Origin: an uncultured Clostridium sp.
Lineage (GTDB): Bacteria; Cyanobacteriota; Vampirovibrionia; Gastranaerophilales; Gastranaerophilaceae
Length of the DNA: 9,910 nucleotides
NCBI GenBank assembly: GCA_958449715.1
Contig: CAUDIU010000060.1
Location: 1-9,910, forward strand
Reading direction: 5' to 3'
This document shows positions 5,054-9,910 of the stretch, piece after piece. The translations under genes were made by a program, and so were the position numbers. The notes beneath the pieces were generated by a model that worked only from the letters and a program-made list of their open reading frames with translations, made no database searches and was not told the origin of the DNA. Every line of letters starts with the position of its first letter. Position 1 is the stretch's first letter.

Positions 5054-6502
5054 TTATTTTAAAATATTTTCTAATGTGTTAATCATACAAGATTTGAATT
5101 GTTCACACTCCTCTTTATTTTTAGCTTCAAATCTTAATGTGAACACAGGTTCTGTATTACTTTGTCTAATAAGTGCAAATCCTCCATCAAATACAATTCG
5201 CATACCATCTAGAGTAATTATTTCTTTGATTTCAGAGCCAAACATATTCTTGTTTGATTCAACACATTGTTTGAATTTTTCAAGTACTTCTTTTTTTCTT
5301 TCGTTTGGACAAGGGAAACGAACTTCTGGAGATGAACATACTTCATCAAAAGATTTTAACATATCAGAAATTTTGAAATTTGGATTAACTTTTTTATGTT
5401 TAGCTATAATTTCAATAATTCTGCAGCCCGCATATACTGCATCATCAAAGCCATAATATCTGTCTTTAAAGAATGTATGTCCACTCATTTCTCCAGCTAA
5501 TAAAGCGTTTGTTTCTTTCATTTTATCTTTAATATATCCGTGACCGGTTTTGCACATTACTGCGTTACCACCAAGTTTATTAATTTGGTCATAAAGTACT
5601 TGAGAACATTTAACTTCGCTAACAACTGTTGGACAAGTACCAGTTTGTTTGCAATCTTCAATTAAATCCATTGCATAAATTAAAAGTAATTTATCCCCAG
5701 TTAAAAATTTACCATCTTGGTCAATAATACCAATTCGATCGCTATCACCATCATATGCAATGCCAACATCAGCTTTATTTTCAACAACAACTTCTTTTAA
5801 AGTATCTAAAGTTTTTTCAACACTTGGATTTGGGTGGTGATTAGGGAAGTTGCCATCAGGAGTTGAATATAATTCAATTACATCACAGCCAAGTTTTTTG
5901 TATAATTCAGGGCCTACAACTCCTCCTGTCGCATTAGCACTGTCAACAACTATTTTTACACCTTCACCAATTTTGCCAAATCTATTTTCCATATCCTTTA
6001 TATAGTCAGGGATAATATTGTAATCAGTAACTTTTCCTTTTGTAGTTGTTAAATCATCTGTTTTTTCAAATTCTTTAAATGTATAATCTTTTACTTCTGC
6101 AATTTGGGCTTCTGTAAGAGTTCTTTTCTGATAAGTCATTTTAAGACCGTTGTATTCTTTAGGATTGTGACTAGCTGTAATAATTGCAGCTGCTATTACT
6201 TCATATCCATGAATACCAACAACTTCTGAATAGTAGCCAATAGGTGTTGGGGCTAAGCCTAAATGAATAACATTTGCTCCAGTTGATGTGATACCGTCTG
6301 TTAGAGCTTTTTCCAATGCAGGCGAATGTAATCTGGCATCTCTAGTGATTGTAATCCACATGTCAGATTCTTTTTTACCTGATTGCTTTTTTAACCAATT
6401 TACAAAGCCACGCCCTGTTTTAAAATATAACTCTTCTGTTATATCTTCACCATATATGCCTCTTATATCATTTTTGCCAAATGCATGTTCATATTTTTTC
6501 AT
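5054..6502 (-). CDS. Phosphomannomutase/phosphoglucomutase (alpha-D-phosphohexomutase)
   Basis: This 482-aa cytosolic enzyme interconverts hexose 1- and 6-phosphates (Man-1-P/Man-6-P and probably Glc-1-P/Glc-6-P), feeding GDP-mannose or UDP-glucose synthesis for surface polysaccharides. All four family signatures are intact: TASHNP at 109-114 with phosphoserine Ser111, the Mg2+ loop DGDSDR at 251-256, the sugar-recognition loop GEMSGH at 337-342, and the phosphate-binding loop RQSNTEP at 446-452. The GEMSGH form and length favour the bifunctional PMM/PGM (AlgC/ManB) group over GlmM or PNM. The ATG at 6502 has GGGGAG 8 nt upstream and an extended -10 promoter overlapping the divergent permease start. 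It is followed after 53 bp by the 187-aa unknown gene. Substrate preference cannot be fixed from sequence, so no symbol is given. Confidence 0.93.
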   Translation of the reverse strand: MKKYEHAFGKNDIRGIYGEDITEELYFKTGRGFVNWLKKQSGKKESDMWITITRDARLHSPALEKALTDGITSTGANVIHLGLAPTPIGYYSEVVGIHGYEVIAAAIITASHNPKEYNGLKMTYQKRTLTEAQIAEVKDYTFKEFEKTDDLTTTKGKVTDYNIIPDYIKDMENRFGKIGEGVKIVVDSANATGGVVGPELYKKLGCDVIELYSTPDGNFPNHHPNPSVEKTLDTLKEVVVENKADVGIAYDGDSDRIGIIDQDGKFLTGDKLLLIYAMDLIEDCKQTGTCPTVVSEVKCSQVLYDQINKLGGNAVMCKTGHGYIKDKMKETNALLAGEMSGHTFFKDRYYGFDDAVYAGCRIIEIIAKHKKVNPNFKISDMLKSFDEVCSSPEVRFPCPNERKKEVLEKFKQCVESNKNMFGSEIKEIITLDGMRIVFDGGFALIRQSNTEPVFTLRFEAKNKEECEQFKSCMINTLENILK

Positions 6503-6529
6503 ATTAAGTTCTCCCCTTATTAATTATTG

Positions 6530-6535
6530 TATAAT
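6530..6535 (+). promoter_or_regulatory. -10 box 6 nt before the permease ATG (possible leaderless start)
   Basis: TATAAT at 6530-6535 is followed by six bases and then the ATG at 6542, so the predicted transcription start falls on or next to the A of the start codon. There is no Shine-Dalgarno before this ATG. No good -35 hexamer is seen 16-18 bp upstream, which weakens the promoter call. A 7-bp inverted repeat TAATTAT/ATAATTA (6521-6537) covers the box. Confidence 0.45.
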
Positions 6536-6561
6536 TATAGCATGAAAAATTTTCTTGATAA
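6534..6561 (-). promoter_or_regulatory. Extended -10 promoter of the phosphohexomutase gene
   Basis: On the minus strand TG-C-TATAAT (6542-6534) is a perfect extended -10 element, with TTATCA (6561-6556) as a possible -35 at 16 bp. Transcription would start near 6527, giving a leader of about 25 nt with GGGGAG before the ATG at 6502. Its TG lies on the ATG of the divergent permease gene, and its -35 is inside that gene. Confidence 0.65.
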
Positions 6562-7426
6562 CTTATCTAACAATCAACGTTTTGCTGGCTGGATATTTAT
6601 ATTCCCAGCATTAATTGGAACTATTATTTTTATTATAATTCCAGTAATCTGTTCTTTTGGTCTGAGTTTTGCAAAATGGGATTTATTAAATCCGATTCAA
6701 TTTGTTGGATTTGATAATTATAAGGAAATTTTTTCTGAACCATTATTTTTCAAAATATTGTGGAACACAATCGTATTTGCTGTTAGTACATCTGTCTTAG
6801 GAGTTATAATTCCATTAATTTTAGCATGTATTTTGAATTCCAAAATTAGAGGTTCTGAATTTTATAAAACAGCTTATTTTTTACCGTTTATTACTCCAAT
6901 GATTGTAATTGGTGTTGTGTGGGAGTGGATATTTGATCCAAATATCGGCTTATTAAATCATATTTTACACCTACATATTAATTGGTTATATGATACACAT
7001 TATGCAATGACAGCTTTAATTATTGTCTCTGTTTGGAAATTGATTGGTTATAATATGGTAATTTTCTTGTCATCTTTAGCTGGAATTTCTCAAAGTATGT
7101 TTGAAGCCGCTAAAATAGATGGAGCAAATGCTTTTCAAACTTTTAAAAACGTTACTGTTCCATTATTATCTCCAACTATATTTTTTGTTGTAATTATTAC
7201 AGCAATCTCTTCATTTCAAATATTTGATTTGATTTATTTAATGACTCAGGGAGGACCACTAGACAGTACAAATGTTTTAGTTTATGCAATTTATAAAAAT
7301 GCTTTTGAATATTTTAATGTAGGTAAAGCATCTGCTATTGCATATGTGCTTTTTTTGTTAATTCTGGTTTTAACACTTTGTCAATGGAACTTACGCAAAA
7401 AACTTGTATATAATGAAATTGATTAA
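6542..7426 (+). CDS. ABC transporter permease, MalF/UgpA type (lone subunit)
   Basis: From the ATG at 6542 this is a 294-aa inner-membrane protein with six hydrophobic segments, starting about residue 14. It has the permease EAA motif at 188-211 (EAAKIDGANAFQTFKNVTVPLL), which docks onto the ATPase. WDLLNPIQFVGFDNYKEIF (46-64) and LMTQGGPLDSTNVLVYAIYK (233-252) are typical of the MalF/LacF/UgpA branch importing sugars or glycerol-3-phosphate. This branch normally works as a heterodimer with a MalG/UgpE partner, a binding protein and an ATPase; none is present here, so partners must be encoded elsewhere. An in-frame TTG at 6527 would add five residues, but it overlaps the -10 box, so I prefer the ATG. 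Neither start has a Shine-Dalgarno. It is divergent from the mutase, and its stop abuts the stop of the convergent gene. Confidence 0.9.
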   Translation: MKNFLDNLSNNQRFAGWIFIFPALIGTIIFIIIPVICSFGLSFAKWDLLNPIQFVGFDNYKEIFSEPLFFKILWNTIVFAVSTSVLGVIIPLILACILNSKIRGSEFYKTAYFLPFITPMIVIGVVWEWIFDPNIGLLNHILHLHINWLYDTHYAMTALIIVSVWKLIGYNMVIFLSSLAGISQSMFEAAKIDGANAFQTFKNVTVPLLSPTIFFVVIITAISSFQIFDLIYLMTQGGPLDSTNVLVYAIYKNAFEYFNVGKASAIAYVLFLLILVLTLCQWNLRKKLVYNEID

Positions 7427-7786
7427 TTATTTATTGAAAACAGTTTTATAAATTTCACTTTTTTTATCAGCTAAATTTTTTATTATTTCAAATGCATATT
7501 CTCCAATAGATTTATTGCTAGGGTACAAATAGTCAACACCTCCAATAAATTTGTTAAATAAACCTTTATTTAAAACTGATACATGGAAACATTCTTCCGG
7601 ATTTTTATTTTTTCTGATATTTATTGTTAGTGAATCTCCTGAAACTTTATTTATTAATTTTCTATAATCTTTAAATTTTTCTTTTTGACCTGTGCTATTG
7701 GCGTATTCTCTAGCCATTTTTATTGTATTGTTATACTTTAATCCTGTAAATTGAGGAGTATAAGTATTTGATTGTATTGTAGTCAT
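7427..7786 (-). CDS. Unknown 119-aa protein with N-terminal FTG motif
   Basis: I recognise no domain. The protein is small, basic and soluble-looking, with no signal peptide. Its N-terminus MTTIQS...PQFTGLKY (FTG at 13-15) parallels that of the 187-aa unknown gene (MQTINS...NFTGIYK); after this stretch the two do not align by eye. The middle has a helical KMAREYANSTGQKEKFKDYRK stretch (23-43) and a SLTINIRKN strand (52-60), and the end is helical (92-119). The ATG at 7786 is preceded by a strong AAGGAG at 5-nt spacing. Its stop codon touches the stop of the convergent permease gene with no gap. It probably has its own promoter in the 7787-7900 region, but I see no convincing one. It is a real gene judging by the ribosome binding site and protein-like composition. 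Confidence 0.75.
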   Translation of the reverse strand: MTTIQSNTYTPQFTGLKYNNTIKMAREYANSTGQKEKFKDYRKLINKVSGDSLTINIRKNKNPEECFHVSVLNKGLFNKFIGGVDYLYPSNKSIGEYAFEIIKNLADKKSEIYKTVFNK

Positions 7787-7896
7787 AGAAACTCCTTTTT
7801 TTACTTAAACTTAGAAGAAAAATTTTTTTGCTTAATTTTTAAAATATGTAACAATATTGGTAACTTTATTAAAGAATTTATGAGAAATAGCCGTTT

Positions 7897-7902
7897 TATA
7901 CT
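7897..7902 (+). promoter_or_regulatory. Candidate -10 box for the 46-aa gene
   Basis: TATACT at 7897-7902 matches five of six consensus bases and would start transcription near 7909, about 25 nt before the ATG at 7934. No clear -35 box is present at 16-18 bp. The rest of the non-coding stretch 7787-7896 is AT-rich and holds nothing else I can name beyond the ribosome binding site of the minus-strand gene. Confidence 0.35.
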
Positions 7903-7933
7903 TTGTAATTAGATTAATTTTGGAGTGTGTATC

Positions 7934-8074
7934 ATGTTTGAAGATTTAAAAAATGAGAAAATAGTTGTAGAAATAACAAATTTAGTTGATAAAGTTGAAA
8001 AAACACAAGAAGATATTGATGCATATTGCGAATTTATGAAAGGTGTTATTTTAAACACATCAGGATTAAACTAA
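7934..8074 (+). CDS. Small 46-aa acidic helical protein, unknown
   Basis: ATG at 7934, TAA at 8072-8074, 46 codons, with GGAG at 7922-7925 spaced 8 nt from the start. The product begins MFEDLKNEK and is almost entirely charged amphipathic helix: hydrophobic residues recur with heptad-like spacing from about 10 to 40 (IVVEITNLVDKVEK, then DIDAYCEFMKGVIL). It ends with LNTSGLN. It has one Cys (32) and no membrane segment or signal peptide. This could be a short coiled-coil or adaptor protein. The next gene, a CoA-disulfide reductase, begins 42 bp downstream on the same strand and may be co-transcribed. The good ribosome binding site and biased composition argue for a real gene; I know no family for it. 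Confidence 0.7.
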   Translation: MFEDLKNEKIVVEITNLVDKVEKTQEDIDAYCEFMKGVILNTSGLN

Positions 8075-8104
8075 CCGTCTAATGTAAAATTTTAAGTTTA
8101 ATAC

Positions 8105-8110
8105 TATATT
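8105..8110 (+). promoter_or_regulatory. -10-like box 6 nt before the CoA-disulfide reductase ATG
   Basis: TATATT (8105-8110) is followed by six bases and the ATG at 8117, the same geometry as the permease start at 6542. There is no Shine-Dalgarno in the 40 bp before the ATG. No clear -35 box accompanies it, and TATATT is easily found by chance in this composition, so an unled transcript is only suggested. Confidence 0.3.
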
Positions 8111-8116
8111 AAATTT

Positions 8117-9478
8117 ATGAAAATTGTAATTTTAGGCGGAGTCGCAGCTGGTGCTAAAGCTGCAGCAAAGGCAAGAAGATTGTTGCCTGATGCAAATATT
8201 GATTTATATACTGATGATACACATATTTCTTATTCTGCGTGTGGACTTCCTTACTATATTGAAGGAAATTTCGAAGATTATCAACTTTTATTAGTAAGAT
8301 CTCCTGAAGAATTTGAAAAAAAGAATGTGCATATACATCTGAAAAATAGAGCAGTAAAAATTATTCCTGCTGCTAAACAAGTTTTAATTCAAGATTTGGA
8401 AACTCAAAGAGCAAATCTTGTTGAATATGATAAATTAATTATTGCAACAGGTGCAAGACCTATAATTCCAAAAATAAAAAATGTAAATTTGCCAAATATT
8501 TTTACGTTGCGAAAAATAGAAGATGGCATAGCTATTAAAGAAAAACTTTTAAAATCAAAGCATGGCACAATTGTAGGCGGCGGTTATATAGGTATAGAAC
8601 TATTAGAGGCCTTGGTAAAACAGAATGTTAAAGCAACACTAGTTGAGTACTCGCCATATATAATGCCTATTTTTGACGAGGATATGTCTCAATTAGTAGA
8701 AAATCAGCTTAGCTCAATTAATAATGGTAGATTTGAAATAATAACATCGGAAATTGTTACAGAATTTTCAGGTGATATTAATGGCGTGCATTCAGTAAAA
8801 ACAGGTTCGGGTAGAGAATTTAATACTGATTTTGTTATTTTATGCACTGGAGTAAAACCTAATGTCGAAATAGCAAAAGATGCAGGAATTGAATTAGGAA
8901 TAACTGGTGCAATAAGAGTAAATGAAAAGATGGAAACAAGTATTCCTGATATTTATGCTTGTGGAGATTGTGTCGAAGAGAATTTAGTTATATCTAATAC
9001 GAAAATTTGGCTTCCGCTAGGATCAAATGCAAATAAAGAAGGGCGTACTGCTGCAATTAACGCTTGTGGTGGTGAAGACAAATTTTTAGGAGTCTTAGGC
9101 TCAGCAGTTACCAGATGCCTAAATTTAACTATGTCTATGACTGGATTAACAGAGAAAAAAGCTTCCGCACTCGGTTATTCTCCTGTAACTGTAACAGTAA
9201 CTAAAAATGATAAAGTTGGATATATGCCTGATGTCAATAATATTACACTAAAGCTTATTGCTGACTATGATACTGGTAAATTACTTGGAGCTCAAGCTAT
9301 TGGAGCAGGTGATGCTGATAAAAGAATTAATGCCCTTGCAGCAGCACTTTTAGCAGGAATGACTGTTGAAGAATTTTACAATAACGATTTAACTTATGCT
9401 CCACCATTTTCTCCAACAATAGATCCCCTACTTAATGCTGCACAAATTTTAATGAGTAAAGTTAAGCCAAAAGACTAG
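8117..9478 (+). CDS. CoA-disulfide reductase / NADH oxidase-type flavoprotein
   Basis: This 453-aa cytosolic flavoenzyme belongs to the pyridine nucleotide-disulfide oxidoreductases with a single redox cysteine. The order is an FAD-binding fold with GGVAAG at 7-12, the active site SYSACGLPYYI at 38-48 with Cys42, ATGARP at 110-115, the NAD(P)H fold with GGGYIGIE at 154-161, the second FAD contact YACGDC at 280-285, and a dimerisation domain from about 325. YAPPFSP at 427-433 is the C-terminal signature seen in CoA-disulfide reductases. Likely reactions are NAD(P)H-dependent reduction of CoA disulfide or persulfide, or of O2 by NADH oxidase. No rhodanese domain is fused. It sits 42 bp after the 46-aa gene and lacks a Shine-Dalgarno. 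Its last 17 bp overlap the end of the convergent FAD oxidoreductase gene. The family is certain; the substrate is not. Confidence 0.92.
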   Translation: MKIVILGGVAAGAKAAAKARRLLPDANIDLYTDDTHISYSACGLPYYIEGNFEDYQLLLVRSPEEFEKKNVHIHLKNRAVKIIPAAKQVLIQDLETQRANLVEYDKLIIATGARPIIPKIKNVNLPNIFTLRKIEDGIAIKEKLLKSKHGTIVGGGYIGIELLEALVKQNVKATLVEYSPYIMPIFDEDMSQLVENQLSSINNGRFEIITSEIVTEFSGDINGVHSVKTGSGREFNTDFVILCTGVKPNVEIAKDAGIELGITGAIRVNEKMETSIPDIYACGDCVEENLVISNTKIWLPLGSNANKEGRTAAINACGGEDKFLGVLGSAVTRCLNLTMSMTGLTEKKASALGYSPVTVTVTKNDKVGYMPDVNNITLKLIADYDTGKLLGAQAIGAGDADKRINALAAALLAGMTVEEFYNNDLTYAPPFSPTIDPLLNAAQILMSKVKPKD

Positions 9479-9910
9479 CAATATATTTAGCTATACCTTC
9501 TCCCATAGAAAAACAACTTGCCTGAACTCTTAAGGCTCCTTGCGCCATAAAGTCTGCTGAAATGCATCTTCCTGCAACGAATAAGTTATCAATATCTTCG
9601 GACATAAGACTTTCAAGTGGTAATGTGTAATCTCTTACCATTTCAAGAGTAGATGAATCTTTTTTCTCAGAATGCACATCTACAGGATAATTTGATACAA
9701 CAACTGGATGTTCAAATGTTCTACCTGATTTTACATCATCAATTGTATAGATATATTTCCCTTTAATTCGTCTTGAAACGCGGATTCCTAGCATATCTGC
9801 AATGTTTGAAATATAAGATTTTTCAAAACCTGGAAAATATATTCTACAAAAATTTGCAAGCCTGAAGATGTTTTTACGAGCTAATTGCAAGGCTTTTGAC
9901 ATATTTTCTA
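9462..9910 (-). CDS. FAD-dependent oxidoreductase (FAD_oxidored type), C-terminal part
   Basis: The frame stays open to the window edge, so the Met at 9902 is internal and the N-terminal FAD-binding fold is outside. The visible 146 or so residues fit the C-terminal part of the FAD_oxidored family. LGIRVSRRIKGKYIYTIDDV (38-57, counted from that Met) matches the family's 'GxRxSRRIxGxYxLT' block, NYPVDVHSEK (71-80) the following 'YPIDIH' block, and DNLFVAGRCISADFMAQGALRVQ (105-127) the FAD-contacting end block, followed by a helical tail. Members are flavoproteins of poorly known substrates, often sugar or aromatic compound dehydrogenases. It converges on the CoA-disulfide reductase gene and shares its last 17 bp. 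The two are both flavoproteins but on opposite strands, so a shared pathway is not implied. Confidence 0.85.
   Translation of the reverse strand, partial: ENMSKALQLARKNIFRLANFCRIYFPGFEKSYISNIADMLGIRVSRRIKGKYIYTIDDVKSGRTFEHPVVVSNYPVDVHSEKKDSSTLEMVRDYTLPLESLMSEDIDNLFVAGRCISADFMAQGALRVQASCFSMGEGIAKYIASLLA

Noticed and set aside
5046..5456. 136-codon plus-strand frame over the mutase 3' end
   Set aside because: It is antisense to the phosphohexomutase, whose catalytic motifs are intact, and its Ser/Leu-rich translation is typical of a reversed coding strand.
6527..6541. TTG start adding five residues to the ABC permease
   Set aside because: The TTG lies just before and its next codons are the TATAAT box; there is no ribosome binding site, and the conserved protein begins well after the ATG at 6542.
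6288..6545. 85-codon plus-strand frame over the mutase 5' end
   Set aside because: It is antisense to the mutase N-terminus and runs into the divergent promoter region.
7850..7866. GTAAC direct repeat near 7850-7866
   Set aside because: Only two 5-bp copies in AT-rich sequence; too short to support an operator or iteron call.
9462..9902. Reading the right-hand minus-strand gene as a complete 146-aa protein
   Set aside because: The frame continues without a stop to the window edge and the protein matches only the C-terminal blocks of a larger flavoprotein, so it is truncated by the window rather than short.

Overview
The window is a compact, AT-rich bacterial chromosome segment with short intergenic gaps, mostly GGAG-type ribosome binding sites and no detectable mobile element, tRNA, rRNA or CRISPR array. 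The best guess for the host is an uncultured gut lineage near Gastranaerophilales (Melainabacteria/Vampirovibrionia, non-photosynthetic relatives of Cyanobacteria). This rests on base composition, the style of the ribosomal and SecY proteins, and two small unrecognised proteins that share a short 'FTG' N-terminal motif I associate with that lineage. The assignment is an inference; an AT-rich Firmicute or Elusimicrobia-like genome is not excluded.

Layout. From 1 to 6502 every gene is on the minus strand. Reading in the direction of transcription: a phosphomannomutase/phosphoglucomutase (6502-5054) is followed by an unknown 187-aa protein (5000-4437) whose ribosome binding site lies in the loop of a 13-bp hairpin, and then a terminator. 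Next is a short ribosomal/translocon operon, rpsE-rpmD-rplO-secY (4253-1501), which is a fragment of the usual spc operon and is closed by a strong terminator. Then come a PilZ-domain protein (1232-642) with a clear promoter, and the N-terminal part of a PLP-dependent Orn/Lys/Arg decarboxylase that runs off the left edge (567-1). Between PilZ and secY, a plus-strand terminator has no plus-strand gene in front of it.

From 6503 on, strands alternate. A lone MalF/UgpA-type ABC permease (6542-7426, plus) is divergent from the mutase, and the two promoters overlap in 39 bp. The permease stop codon directly abuts the stop codon of a second FTG-motif protein (7786-7427, minus). A 46-aa gene (7934-8074, plus) precedes a CoA-disulfide reductase/NADH-oxidase-type flavoprotein (8117-9478, plus). 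Its 3' end overlaps by 17 bp the convergent C-terminal part of a FAD-dependent oxidoreductase (9462 to the right edge, minus).

Functionally the window combines core protein synthesis and export (S5, L30, L15, SecY), sugar-phosphate supply for the envelope (PMM/PGM), c-di-GMP sensing (PilZ), amino-acid decarboxylation, thiol/NADH redox chemistry and an unpartnered sugar-type permease. No defence or mobile system is visible. The parts most worth a second look are cis-regulatory: the hairpin enclosing the start of the 187-aa gene, two genes with no Shine-Dalgarno but a -10 box exactly 6 nt before ATG, the orphan plus-strand terminator, and the broken spc operon.
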